From Mycolicibacterium rufum (GTDB lineage: Bacteria > Actinomycetota > Actinomycetes > Mycobacteriales > Mycobacteriaceae), in NCBI RefSeq assembly GCF_022374875.2, contig NZ_CP092427.2, positions 930,001 to 994,000 of the forward strand: a stretch of 64,000 nucleotides of DNA, given 5' to 3'. Below the pieces are notes generated by a model. The model ran no database searches. It saw nothing but the letters and a program-made list of their open reading frames with translations, and was not told where the DNA came from. This document shows positions 23,111 through 31,733 of this stretch, piece by piece. Each line of letters starts with the position of its first letter. Position 1 is the stretch's first letter. A program made the translations under genes and the position numbers.

Positions 23111-24547
23111 ATGACCGTCTCCGACGACACTCTCGACCCCACCTCTACTGGTGAACCCTCTCATCCCGCGCGACGCAGCTGGCGCCCGTTCGTCGTCCGG
23201 CTTCACTTCTACGCGGGCGTGCTGGTCGCGCCGTTCCTGATCGTCGCCGCCGTCACCGGCGGCCTGTACGCGCTGGCCCCGACGCTGGAGCGGATCGTCT
23301 ACGGCGACATCCTGTTCGTCGAACCTCACGGCCAGGCCCTCCCGCTCCAGGAGCAGGTGGCGGCCGCCCGGGCCGCCGTCCCCGACCTCGAGATGACGGG
23401 GATGCGGCCCCCCGCCGCACCCGACGCGTCGACCCGGGTCTCTTTCCACGACCCGGGTGTCGGCGACGACTTCTCGCGGGCGGTGTTCGTCGACCCCTAC
23501 ACCGGTCGCATCCTCGGCAACGAGGAAACCTGGTTCGGCTACCTGCCGGTGAGCACCTGGCTCGACGGGCTGCACCGGCACCTCAATCTCGGTGAGCCGG
23601 GCCGCATCTACAGCGAGGTCGCAGCATCCTGGCTGTGGGTGGTGGCGCTCGGCGGGCTGTATCTGTGGCTGAACAAGGCCGCCCGCGAACGGCGCCGCGG
23701 ACGCGCAGGGCGCATCGTGACCGTGGACCGCACCGTCACCGGCCGCGCGCGAACCCTGAACTGGCACGGCGCGGCCGGGGTGTGGCTGCTGGCCGGCCTG
23801 CTGTTCCTCTCCGCGACGGGCATCACCTGGTCGACATACGCCGGTGCGCACGTCACCGACATTCGCGCAGCGTTGAATTGGCAACGCCCACAACTGGAGA
23901 CGACGGCGGCCGACGGCGGTGTGCACGCCGGTCACCAGGGGTCGGACATGTCTGCCGCCGACCCGTCGACGATCGACTACGCCGGGGTGCTCGACGCGGC
24001 CGGCCGGGCCGGCGTGCACGCGCCGGTGGAGGTGACGCTGCCTGACCAACCCGGCGCTGCGGTGACGGTCACCGAACTCGACAAGGCGTTCCGGTGGACC
24101 ACGAACGCCGCGGCGGTCGATCCTGCCGACCTGTCCGTCGCCGGGGAGATCGACTACTGGCGTGACTACTCAGTCATCGCCAAGCTGGCCGACTGGGGCA
24201 TCCGCGCCCACATGGGTTTCCTGTTCGGTCTGCTCAACCAGTTGGTGCTGCTCGGCGTCGCGGTCGGTCTGCTCACGGTGATCGCCCGCGGCTACCGGAT
24301 GTGGTGGCAGCGCCGCCCGACGCGGGGTTCACGCTGGGCGGTCGGCCGGCCGCCCGTCCGCGGCGGTGTCCGGCGCCTGCCGCCGGCGGCGATCGGGCTC
24401 GTGGTGGTGGCCGCGATCTCCGTCGGCTGGTTCCTCCCGCTGTTGGGGCTGACGCTGGCGGGTTTTGTCCTCGTGGATCTCGTCATCGGTGCAGTCAAGG
24501 CTCGCCGCCGCACAACAATTGCGCAGCAGGGAGGTTCAGAGATATGA
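23111..24547 (+). CDS. PepSY-associated transmembrane (PepSY_TM) protein
   Basis: A 478-residue integral membrane protein of the PepSY_TM family with four or more membrane helices. The first helix reads LHFYAGVLVAPFLIVAAVTGG. Conserved features include WLDGLHRHLNLGE between PepSY-like domains, LHRH and AHMGFLFG histidines that may bind haem, and a His-rich extracytoplasmic loop (HAGHQGSDM). Relatives act as membrane ferric or cupric reductases or accompany siderophore and copper uptake; the role here is unproven. I chose the ATG at 23111; an in-frame opening further upstream adds atypical residues. The stop overlaps a downstream ATG (ATGA). Confidence 0.85.
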   Translation: MTVSDDTLDPTSTGEPSHPARRSWRPFVVRLHFYAGVLVAPFLIVAAVTGGLYALAPTLERIVYGDILFVEPHGQALPLQEQVAAARAAVPDLEMTGMRPPAAPDASTRVSFHDPGVGDDFSRAVFVDPYTGRILGNEETWFGYLPVSTWLDGLHRHLNLGEPGRIYSEVAASWLWVVALGGLYLWLNKAARERRRGRAGRIVTVDRTVTGRARTLNWHGAAGVWLLAGLLFLSATGITWSTYAGAHVTDIRAALNWQRPQLETTAADGGVHAGHQGSDMSAADPSTIDYAGVLDAAGRAGVHAPVEVTLPDQPGAAVTVTELDKAFRWTTNAAAVDPADLSVAGEIDYWRDYSVIAKLADWGIRAHMGFLFGLLNQLVLLGVAVGLLTVIARGYRMWWQRRPTRGSRWAVGRPPVRGGVRRLPPAAIGLVVVAAISVGWFLPLLGLTLAGFVLVDLVIGAVKARRRTTIAQQGGSEI

Positions 24548-24640
24548 GAGCTTCGTCGTCGGCGCGGCCCTGACCCTGCTGACCGCCTGCACGTCCACTG
24601 CGCGACAGAAGGGCCCGATTCCTCTGGCGCGCGCCGCGCC
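24544..24640 (+). pseudogene. Probable frameshifted lipoprotein remnant after the PepSY gene
   Basis: The ATG at 24544 overlaps the PepSY stop as ATGA and has a strong AGGGAGG ribosome binding site 9 bases upstream, yet the frame ends after nine codons (MRASSSARP). One frame over, the same bases encode a hydrophobic stretch ending in a lipobox-like sequence (FVVGAALTLLTACTST). A single indel would join start, signal peptide and lipobox into a normal lipoprotein beginning. Nothing recognisable follows, so the body of the gene seems lost. Alternatives are a real 9-codon peptide or a sequencing error. Confidence 0.45.
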
Positions 24641-24687
24641 GGCGCGGTCCAATGGAGTCAGACTTGGCTCGACGAGAGGTGCCGGAC

Positions 24688-24951
24688 ATGGGACAGCGTG
24701 TACTCCTCACCGCGTTGGCCGCCGCGGCGACGGCGCTCGGCGCGGCGCTCCTGCCCGCCGCGGACCCGGCGAGCGTGACCGCCCAGCAGCCGTGGGATCC
24801 CGGGTGCTGGGGGCCGTTCGCGTGGGGTTCGGGCGACTGCGACTGGTCACCGAGCATGGGTGGCTCCACCACGAACGGTCCCTGGGATCCGTCGGTGACG
24901 GGCCCCGGCCAATTCAACCGGGCCGGAACGGGATCGGGCTCGAACTCCTAG
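24688..24951 (+). CDS. Small secreted protein, function unknown
   Basis: An 87-residue protein with a clear signal peptide (residues 1 to about 30, hydrophobic core LLTALAAAATALGAALL) and a short mature part rich in Gly, Trp, Pro and Ser. Two cysteines (CWGPFAWGSGDC) could form one disulfide. GAGAGG lies 7-12 bases ahead of the ATG at 24688; an in-frame ATG at 24652 is less likely because it would bury the signal peptide. It ends 2 bases before the convergent HNH gene. I recognise no family. Confidence 0.65.
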   Translation: MGQRVLLTALAAAATALGAALLPAADPASVTAQQPWDPGCWGPFAWGSGDCDWSPSMGGSTTNGPWDPSVTGPGQFNRAGTGSGSNS

Positions 24952-24953
24952 CC

Positions 24954-25661
24954 TCAGCCCCGCGGGCAGGTGTCCGAGGCGGCCCGCAGCACCGGCACCG
25001 ACGGTGCGTCGACCGGCAGGCCGTAACCGCGGAGCACGGCGATGTACTGCATCGCATACTGGCAGTGGAACGCGGCGTTGGGCGGCATCCACTGCGCGGG
25101 TTCCTTGTCGCCCTTGTCCTGGTTGGCCTCGCCCTCGACGGCGAGCAGATTGGCCGGATCGTTGGCGAACCGGATGCGCAACTCCTCGGTCCAGGCGCGG
25201 GCACCCAGATCCCAGGCCAGGGCGAGCGGAACGATGTGGTCGATCTGCACCGCCGCCCCGATCTGCGCGCCGCGCGTGAACGGCACCAGCGCGCTGGTGT
25301 ACGGGTCGAGCAGCGTGCCGGTGGCCACCGCAGTGGGGCACCGCTTGATGGACACGTAGGTCTTGTCGCGCAGATCCCGGTCGAGGATGTCGTTGCGGGT
25401 GTCGCAGCCGTTGTGACCGCCCGGGGCGGTGGTGTCGTCGGTCCAGGATTCGCCGAACGCATCGCGGCGGTAGTCGTGGCTGTGGATACGTGCCGGGATC
25501 TCGCCGACACCGGCGAGCACGTCGACTCCGGGTGCGACGGTGGGGATGTCGGCCTGGGCGACGAAGTGTGACGGACCCTGCTCCGAGGACGTCACCTGGA
25601 CGGCCACGACGATCGCCAGCACCGCCGCGATCACCAGCCACAGCTGTTGCCTGCGGGTCAC
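24954..25661 (-). CDS. Secreted or membrane-anchored HNH-family nuclease-like protein
   Basis: A 235-residue protein with an N-terminal membrane segment (about residues 6-24, a signal peptide or anchor) and a C-terminal HNH/DUF1524-type domain. The core reads IDHIVPLALAWDLGA, then RFANDPANLLAVEGEANQDKGD, with candidate catalytic His and metal-binding Asp, Asn and Lys. Cysteines (CDTRND, KRCPTA, HCQYA, DTCPRG) suit an exported disulfide-bonded protein. Its ATG overlaps the recG stop (ATGA), so it is translated from the recG transcript. Corresponds in position to Rv2972c. Nuclease activity is inferred. Confidence 0.8.
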   Translation of the reverse strand: MTRRQQLWLVIAAVLAIVVAVQVTSSEQGPSHFVAQADIPTVAPGVDVLAGVGEIPARIHSHDYRRDAFGESWTDDTTAPGGHNGCDTRNDILDRDLRDKTYVSIKRCPTAVATGTLLDPYTSALVPFTRGAQIGAAVQIDHIVPLALAWDLGARAWTEELRIRFANDPANLLAVEGEANQDKGDKEPAQWMPPNAAFHCQYAMQYIAVLRGYGLPVDAPSVPVLRAASDTCPRG

Positions 25662-27886
25662 GACTTGTCCAGGTACTGCACGCGGTCGTCGGCGGTGAAC
25701 GGTGCCGACAGCGTCAACATGCCCGGATCGGCGGGGTCCGATCGGTACACCTCTTCGCAGAGCTCCTTCGCCGCGTAGATGATCTCGGCGTGCTCGGCCA
25801 GAGACAGGAAACGCAGCGTGATCGGACGGCCGGATTGATTCTGGCCCAACACATCTCCCTCACTGCGTTCGCGCAGATCGAGGTCGGCGAGCGCGAACCC
25901 GTCGAGCGGGCCCGCGACCGCCGTCAGGCGCTTACCGGCCTTCGACCCCTCGGGCAGCGTGGTCGCCAGCAGGCACAGGCTCGGGTGCTGGCCGCGCCCG
26001 ATGCGGCCCCGCAGCTGGTGGAGTTGACTGATCCCGAACCGGTCGGCGTCCATGACCACCATCACGGTGGCGTTGGGCACGTCGACGCCGACCTCGATCA
26101 CCGTCGTGCACACCAGCACGTCGATCTCGCCGGCGCGGAACGCCGCCATCACCGCGTCCTTCTCGTCGCCGGAGAGCCGACCGTGCATGAGGCCCAGTCG
26201 CAGTCCCGCCAGCGGACCGCGCTCCAGCCGCGCGTACATGTCGACGACCGTCACCGGGGGCGGCCCGGGCTGCTCCTTCTCCTTCTTTCCCGTGCCGGGT
26301 TTGTCGTTCTCGTCGATGCGGGAGGCGACGACATAGGCCTGACGCCCGGCCGCCACCTCCTCGCGGATCCGGGCCCAGGCGCGGTCGAGCCAGCCGGGCT
26401 TCTCCCGGATGAAGATCGTGTTCGTCGCGATGGGCTGGCGCCCGCGCGGCAGTTCCCTCAGCGTGGAGATCTCCAGGTCGCCGTAGACGGCGAGCGCCAC
26501 CGTCCGCGGAATCGGTGTCGCGGTCATCACCAGGAGATGAGGGGTGATCCCCTCAGGAGCCTTGCCGCGCAATCGATCTCGCTGTTCAACACCGAACCGG
26601 TGCTGCTCGTCGACGACGACCATGCCGAGCCGGTCGAACTCCACGGCGTCCTGCAGCAGTGCGTGGGTGCCGATCACGATGCCCGCCGCACCGGAAGCCA
26701 CCTCGCGGCGTACGTCACGTTTCTGCTGAGCCGACATGGAGCCCGTCAGCAGCGCCACCCCGGTGGAGTGCTCGGCCCCGCCGAGCTGACCCGCCATCGC
26801 CAACGGACCCATCATGGCGCGGATCGACTGGGCGTGTTGGGCGGCAAGGACTTCGGTGGGCGCGAGCAGTGCGCACTGGTAGCCGGCGTCGATCATCTGC
26901 AGCATCGCCAGCAGCGACACGACGGTCTTGCCCGACCCGACCTCACCCTGCAGCATGCGGTTCATCGGCTGGGCCGCGGCGAGCTCGCCGGAGACGACCT
27001 CGAGCACGTCGCGCTGACCCTGGGTCAGCGCGAAGGGCAGCTGTGCCGTCATCGCGGCCATCAGTCCGTCCTCACGCCGCTCGGCGACCGGGCCGGTCCC
27101 GCTGAGCTGGGTGTGCCGGCGTACCACCAGCCCCCACTGCAGGCCGATCGCCTCGTCGTAGGTCAGCCGCTCGATCGCCCTGGCCCGGTCGCGCTCGTGT
27201 TCGGAGACGTGGACGGCCCGCAGCGCAGTGTCCTCGGACACCAGATCCTGTTCCCGCACAAACCATTCCGGCAGCGGCTCGGCCACGGGGTCCAGCACCG
27301 CGAGCATCTGGCGAACACAGGCGTAGATCTCCCAGGTCTGCACCTTCGAGGTGGCGGGATAGATCGGGAAGTAGGCCTTCTCGAACTCGGCGAGCAGGTC
27401 GTCACCGGTGGCGCCGGTCGAATCGGCGATCGCCGTCAGCGATTTCGTCCCGACGGTCTTGCCGTCGGATCGGAGCACCATGAACGCGGGATGCGTGAGT
27501 TGCATGACGTCCCGGAAGTATCCGACCTCCCCGGACAGCATCACCGTGGCGCCCTCGACCAGGGTCTTCTTGAGGTACTTGGGGTTGAAGAACGTCGCGG
27601 TCACCTTCGGCCGACGCTGACCCAGCGTGACCACGAGGAACTCGCGCTGCGGTTGACGGTTGGTCCTCTTCAGGTCGACGCGGGTGATGACGTCGATGAA
27701 CGTGACGTGTTCGCCCTCCTCGAGGTCGAGGTCCTCCCCCTCTCCCCGCACGCTCATCGAGTCGCTGTACTTGCGCGGGAAGTACCGCAGCAGTTCGCCC
27801 ACCGTGGTGATGCCGAAGTTCTCCTCCAGCTTGGTGGCGGACTTGGCACCGATCACGAAGTCGAGCCGGTCGGTCAGCGTGGCCAC
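25658..27886 (-). CDS. recG: ATP-dependent DNA helicase RecG
   Basis: Superfamily 2 helicase of 742 residues that remodels stalled replication forks and Holliday junctions. An N-terminal wedge/OB domain precedes the helicase core. Motif I is GEVGSGKTVV, motif II is VVDEQHRFG, and later motifs include TATPIPRT and HGRLSGDEKD. The C-terminal part contains the QLRGRIGRG segment. A Lys/Glu-rich insertion (GTGKKEKEQPGPPP) lies in the second helicase domain. It starts one base after the DAK gene ends, and overlaps the HNH gene at its 3' end. Confidence 0.97.
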   Translation of the reverse strand: MATLTDRLDFVIGAKSATKLEENFGITTVGELLRYFPRKYSDSMSVRGEGEDLDLEEGEHVTFIDVITRVDLKRTNRQPQREFLVVTLGQRRPKVTATFFNPKYLKKTLVEGATVMLSGEVGYFRDVMQLTHPAFMVLRSDGKTVGTKSLTAIADSTGATGDDLLAEFEKAYFPIYPATSKVQTWEIYACVRQMLAVLDPVAEPLPEWFVREQDLVSEDTALRAVHVSEHERDRARAIERLTYDEAIGLQWGLVVRRHTQLSGTGPVAERREDGLMAAMTAQLPFALTQGQRDVLEVVSGELAAAQPMNRMLQGEVGSGKTVVSLLAMLQMIDAGYQCALLAPTEVLAAQHAQSIRAMMGPLAMAGQLGGAEHSTGVALLTGSMSAQQKRDVRREVASGAAGIVIGTHALLQDAVEFDRLGMVVVDEQHRFGVEQRDRLRGKAPEGITPHLLVMTATPIPRTVALAVYGDLEISTLRELPRGRQPIATNTIFIREKPGWLDRAWARIREEVAAGRQAYVVASRIDENDKPGTGKKEKEQPGPPPVTVVDMYARLERGPLAGLRLGLMHGRLSGDEKDAVMAAFRAGEIDVLVCTTVIEVGVDVPNATVMVVMDADRFGISQLHQLRGRIGRGQHPSLCLLATTLPEGSKAGKRLTAVAGPLDGFALADLDLRERSEGDVLGQNQSGRPITLRFLSLAEHAEIIYAAKELCEEVYRSDPADPGMLTLSAPFTADDRVQYLDKS

Positions 27887-27887
27887 G

Positions 27888-29531
27888 TCACTCCACCCCG
27901 ATCAGCAGGGCGTCGCCGTGGTGGCCGGTGTCGAAGGTCACCATCTCGGTTCCTGGATGGTGACGCCGCACGTGGTCGAGCAGGGCGTCGGCGACCGTGG
28001 CATCGACACCGAGCCCGGTCAGCACCGTGACCAGCTCGCCGCCGGCGGCCAGCAGCAGGTCGATCAACCCGGCTCCGGCGGCGACGACGCCGTCGCTGAC
28101 GATGACGACCTCGTCGCCGGCGATGCCGAGCCCGTCGCCGGGCTTGCAGGTGCCGGCCCACGTCAGTGCTTCCTCGGCGGCCACCCGCACCGATCCGTAC
28201 CGGGCGCCCGCGACGGCCCGGACCATCGTGTAGCCGTCGTCGACCAGCCGGTGCGCGGGATCGTGCACCGCGAGCGCCACGAGGCCCTGCACCATCGACC
28301 CGGTCGGCACCGGCACCATGACGATGCCCCAGTCCGAGGCCACCGCCCAGCCGGCGAGCAGTTCCTCGGCGGCGACGTAGCCGTTGGGCAGCACCATCAC
28401 CTGCTCGGCGCCGGTGTTGACCAGAGCGTGGAGCAGCTGGTGCGCACCAACCGGGACACCCGGCTCGATGTGCAGCACCTGCGCCCCCTCCCCGGCGAAC
28501 AGGGTGGCGGCGCCGTCGCCGTCCACGACGGCCAGCACGGCACGCTCCCGGACCCACCCGCCGGCGGGATGGCGGTCGGCGCCGCTGCTCAACGACGTGA
28601 TCTGGATGCGGCTGGGCGTGCCGACCTCGAGTGCGGCCTCGACCGCGGCGCCTGCGTCGTCGACATGGACGTGCACCGAGTACCGGTCCGGCTCCCCGGC
28701 CCCGGACGCCGCGATGGCCACGGACTCGCCGAGGTCCTCGAGACGCGAACGCAGCGTGTCGACACCGGCACTGTCGCAGCCGCTGAGCAGGTACATCACC
28801 TCGAACTGGGGCGCCGCCGCGGTGGCGGGCGTGGCCGGCGCCGCGGACTCGGCGGGTTCGGGCCGGTAGCGCGGCCGGGCGGGAGCGTGCCCGGCCAGGG
28901 TGGTGATCAGCGCGTCGAGCAGGACCAGCAGGCCGCGGCCACCGGCATCCACCACGCCCGCGTCGGCGAGCACCTCGAGCTGGCTGGGGGTGCGGTCCAA
29001 CGCGGCCAGCGCGCCCTGGGCGCTGAGCGTGACCACCTCGATGAGGTCGGCCTGCTCGGCCACCGCGTCCTCTGCCGCCGCGGCGGCGGCCTGCAGCACC
29101 GAGGTGATGGTGCCGGGGACGACCTCGCCCATCGAGGTGACCACCAGGGTGACGGCGTGGCGCAGGGCCGCGGCCAGCAGCGGGCCGTCGACGTCGGCGA
29201 GGACGCGGTCCTCGGCGGCGGCCGCCGTCACATCGGCCAGCGCGCGCAGGATCTGCGACAGGATCACCCCGGAGTTGCCGCGGGCGCCGCGCAGCGCGCC
29301 GTCGGCGAGCGCGGCCGCGACCGCCGTGACGTCGTCGACGTCGGCGCGGGCGTCCGCTTGCGCCCATGCCGCCCGCATGGTGAACAGCATGTTGGTGCCC
29401 GTGTCGGCGTCGGGGACCGGGAACACGTTCAGCGCGTTGATCTCGTCGGTGTGCCTGATCAGCTCCGATACGGCGGCATGCGCCCAGCGCCGCAGCGCCG
29501 ACGCATCGAGCCGCCGAGCCGACATCCTCAC
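27888..29531 (-). CDS. DAK phosphatase-domain / FakA-like protein
   Basis: A 547-residue protein with an N-terminal DhaL-type kinase domain: NVFPVPDADTGTNM binds the ATP-metal complex and GARGNSGVILSQ follows. A middle domain and a C-terminal DegV-like region are also present. This is the architecture of FakA, the ATP-binding subunit of fatty acid kinase that works with DegV-family FakB proteins. In M. tuberculosis H37Rv, as I recall, this region is annotated as two ORFs (Rv2975c and Rv2974c); here it is one intact gene. recG follows after one base. Confidence 0.85.
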   Translation of the reverse strand: MRMSARRLDASALRRWAHAAVSELIRHTDEINALNVFPVPDADTGTNMLFTMRAAWAQADARADVDDVTAVAAALADGALRGARGNSGVILSQILRALADVTAAAAEDRVLADVDGPLLAAALRHAVTLVVTSMGEVVPGTITSVLQAAAAAAEDAVAEQADLIEVVTLSAQGALAALDRTPSQLEVLADAGVVDAGGRGLLVLLDALITTLAGHAPARPRYRPEPAESAAPATPATAAAPQFEVMYLLSGCDSAGVDTLRSRLEDLGESVAIAASGAGEPDRYSVHVHVDDAGAAVEAALEVGTPSRIQITSLSSGADRHPAGGWVRERAVLAVVDGDGAATLFAGEGAQVLHIEPGVPVGAHQLLHALVNTGAEQVMVLPNGYVAAEELLAGWAVASDWGIVMVPVPTGSMVQGLVALAVHDPAHRLVDDGYTMVRAVAGARYGSVRVAAEEALTWAGTCKPGDGLGIAGDEVVIVSDGVVAAGAGLIDLLLAAGGELVTVLTGLGVDATVADALLDHVRRHHPGTEMVTFDTGHHGDALLIGVE

Positions 29532-29635
29532 CTCCGCATGCCCTCGCCGCGCCGCTTCGCCGTCAGCCTAGCCACTGGGCCGGACACCACCGGAGACGAC
29601 GTGGTCGGCCCTGTTGATAACCTGACGGCACCGTT

Positions 29636-29664
29636 TTGGCGTTCCCCGGACCGCCCGGTATTCT
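29636..29664 (+). promoter_or_regulatory. Predicted SigA-type promoter of rpmB
   Basis: TTGGCG (29636-29641), a 17-base spacer and TATTCT (29659-29664) face the rpmB gene. Spacing and hexamers fit a housekeeping mycobacterial promoter. The transcript would start near 29671, giving a leader of about 60 bases before rpmB. Confidence 0.6.
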
Positions 29665-29731
29665 GGTCGGGTTGTCGGGTCACCCGTCCGGTTGCTGGCC
29701 CCCAAGCACTGACTTACAAGGAGTTCTCACT

Positions 29732-29926
29732 ATGGCTGCCGTGTGCGATATCTGCGGGAAGGGCCCCGGCTTCGGCAAGTCGGTGTCGCACTCCCATCGC
29801 CGGACCAGCCGCCGGTGGAACCCGAACATCCAGTCCGTGCGCGCGGTGGCGCGTCCGGGCGGCAACAAGCAGCGCGTGAACGTCTGCACCTCCTGCCTGA
29901 AGGCCGGCAAGGTCTCGCGCGGCTGA
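29732..29926 (+). CDS. rpmB: 50S ribosomal protein L28 (zinc-ribbon type)
   Basis: A 64-residue bL28 protein. It carries both CxxC pairs (CDICG near the N-terminus, CTSC near the C-terminus), so it is the zinc-binding C+ form rather than the zinc-free paralogue that Zur induces. [16 protein letters not shown] is the usual rRNA-binding part. AAGGAG lies 8 bases before the ATG at 29732; an upstream in-frame opening has no support. Mycobacteria often carry several rpmB copies. Confidence 0.95.
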   Translation: MAAVCDICGKGPGFGKSVSHSHRRTSRRWNPNIQSVRAVARPGGNKQRVNVCTSCLKAGKVSRG

Positions 29927-29933
29927 CACGCCC

Positions 29934-29960
29934 CGCCCCGGACCGTGACGGTCAGGGGCG
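29934..29960. terminator. Hairpin between convergent rpmB and ung
   Basis: CGCCCC-g-GACCG, loop TGA, CGGTC-a-GGGGCG: an 11-bp GC-rich stem with one mismatch, placed between the stop codons of rpmB and the convergent ung gene. There is no U-tract on either strand, so it would be a mycobacterial-type terminator without a tail or simply an RNA-stabilising hairpin. Confidence 0.4.
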
Positions 29961-29976
29961 ATCGCGGTGTCGCCGA

Positions 29977-30654
29977 CTACGGCAGCCGCCAGTTCACCGG
30001 CTCCGCACCGCTGCGTTCCAGGATGTCGTTGGCGCGGCTGAACGGCCGTGATCCGAAGAATCCCCGTGACGCCGACAGCGGCGAGGGGTGCGCCGATTCG
30101 ATGATCGCGGTGTCGCCGAGCATCGGCTTGAGCGTCGCGGCGTCGCGTCCCCACAACACCGCCACCAACGGTTGGCGCCGCGCCACCAGGGCGCGGATGG
30201 CGCATTCGGTGACCGCCTCCCAGCCCTTCCCGCGATGAGACGCCGGTGTGCCGGGCCGTACGGTCAGGACTCTGTTCAGCAGCATCACGCCCTGCTCCGA
30301 CCACGGCGTCAGGTCGCCGTTGGTCGGCGCCGGATAGCCCAGATCCTGCTGGTACTCGGTGTAGATGTTGGCCAGGCTGCGGGGCAGCGGGCGGACATCG
30401 GCGCCCACCGAGAAGCTCAGGCCCACCGCGTGTCCGGGCGTCGGATAGGGGTCCTGGCCGACGATCAGCACGCGCACCGCGTCGAAGGGAAACGTGAACG
30501 CGCGCAGCACGTTCGCGCCCGACGGCAGATACCGGTGCCCGGCTGCCAGTTCGGCGCGCAGGAACTCCCCCATCTTCGCGACCTGCTCCTCCACCGGGGC
30601 CAGTGCCGCCGCCCACGATTCGTCGACCAGATCCTTGAGAGCGCGTGCCGTCAC
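29977..30654 (-). CDS. ung: Uracil-DNA glycosylase, family 1
   Basis: Removes uracil from DNA to begin base-excision repair. It has 225 residues from GTG 30654. The catalytic motif GQDPYP (Asp water activation) and the DNA-intercalation motif HPSPLSA are intact, as is the uracil pocket LLNRVLTV. thiL lies 27 bases upstream on the same strand, so the two are probably co-transcribed, as in M. tuberculosis (Rv2977c-Rv2976c). Confidence 0.97.
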   Translation of the reverse strand: MTARALKDLVDESWAAALAPVEEQVAKMGEFLRAELAAGHRYLPSGANVLRAFTFPFDAVRVLIVGQDPYPTPGHAVGLSFSVGADVRPLPRSLANIYTEYQQDLGYPAPTNGDLTPWSEQGVMLLNRVLTVRPGTPASHRGKGWEAVTECAIRALVARRQPLVAVLWGRDAATLKPMLGDTAIIESAHPSPLSASRGFFGSRPFSRANDILERSGAEPVNWRLP

Positions 30655-30681
30655 GACAGGCCAACTTAGCGGCCCGCCGGC

Positions 30682-31632
30682 TCAGTACGACTGCCAGCCC
30701 GCGCTGCCCGCCCACGCGGCGCCGTCGACGGTGACCCGCGCCGCCCCGGCCTCGCGCACCCGGCCGACGACCCGCCAGCCGGGCGGGGGTTCGGTGGCGA
30801 ACGTGGCCACCAGCGCGTGATCTTCCCCACCGCCGAGGACCCACGCCCGCGCGTCGGCGCCGACGACCGCCGCCGCCGCCACCACCGCGTCCAGGTCGGC
30901 GGCCAGCGCGTCGAGGGCGAGGTCGATGTGGACTGCGGACGCCTCCGCGATGTGCCCGAGATCGGCGAGCAGGCCGTCGGAGACGTCGGTCATCGCGGTC
31001 GCTCCGGCCCGCGCGGCCACGGCACCCTGTCCGTAGGGCGGTTCCGGCACCAGGTGACGTCGACGCAGTGCCTCGAAATCAGCGATCTCGTTGCGCCACA
31101 GGGCGTATCCGGCGGCAGACCGACCGAGATCGCCCGCGACCGCTACCACGTCGCCGGGTCCGGCCCCGCTGCGCAGCACCGGCGGGCGCCCACCGAGGTC
31201 GCCCAGCACGGTCACCGAGACCACCCACTGCGGCGCCGACACCATGTCGCCGCCGACGATGCCGGCCCCCATCCGCGACGCCTCCTGCCACAGGCCGTCG
31301 GCCAGCTCGACGGCCCGCGCGGTCTCGGTCTCGGCGGGGGCGCCGAACCCCACCACGAACGCGGTCGCACTGCCCCCCATCGCCTCGATGTCGGCGGCGT
31401 TCTGCGCGATGGCTTTCCGGCCCACGTCGTGCGGCGTCGACCAGTCCAGCCGGAAGTGCCTGCCTTCGACCAGCATGTCGGTGCTCACCGCGACGCGGCC
31501 GTCGCCCGAGGTGACCACGGCGGCGTCGTCGCCGGGTCCGACGGCGACGAACGGCGGCTGTCGCCGCCCCGCCACCAAACGGTCGATGACGGCGAACTCG
31601 CCCGCCTGCGCCAGCGTGCCGTCCGCCATCAC
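30682..31632 (-). CDS. thiL: Thiamine-monophosphate kinase
   Basis: Final step of thiamine diphosphate synthesis: ATP-dependent phosphorylation of thiamine monophosphate. It has 316 residues with the PurM/ThiL fold. Visible motifs are VGPGDDAAVV (metal/nucleotide binding), STDMLVEGRHFRLDW, KAIAQNAADIEAMGG and DVSDGLLADLGHI. Two adjacent ATG codons at 31632 and 31629 are both possible starts. It is divergent from the AsnC-domain gene, with 101 bases between. Confidence 0.95.
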   Translation of the reverse strand: MMADGTLAQAGEFAVIDRLVAGRRQPPFVAVGPGDDAAVVTSGDGRVAVSTDMLVEGRHFRLDWSTPHDVGRKAIAQNAADIEAMGGSATAFVVGFGAPAETETARAVELADGLWQEASRMGAGIVGGDMVSAPQWVVSVTVLGDLGGRPPVLRSGAGPGDVVAVAGDLGRSAAGYALWRNEIADFEALRRRHLVPEPPYGQGAVAARAGATAMTDVSDGLLADLGHIAEASAVHIDLALDALAADLDAVVAAAAVVGADARAWVLGGGEDHALVATFATEPPPGWRVVGRVREAGAARVTVDGAAWAGSAGWQSY

Positions 31633-31733
31633 CGTCGCTCCTCGCTTTCTCGTGACCTGAACGCTCGGCCCACCTGCGGTACGTTTGGTCCCTGCGGCGT
31701 GGAGTCTATGCAGCCAGACGGAGGGATTGCGGC

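Noticed and set aside
24465..25571. A 368-codon frame that includes the lipobox-like sequence after the PepSY gene
   Set aside because: It has no credible start for the lipoprotein and runs antisense through the HNH gene; only the first ~40 codons look like a former signal peptide, so I list a remnant instead.
25490..28030. An 846-codon open frame opposite recG
   Set aside because: Antisense shadow with no motifs and no promoter or ribosome binding site.
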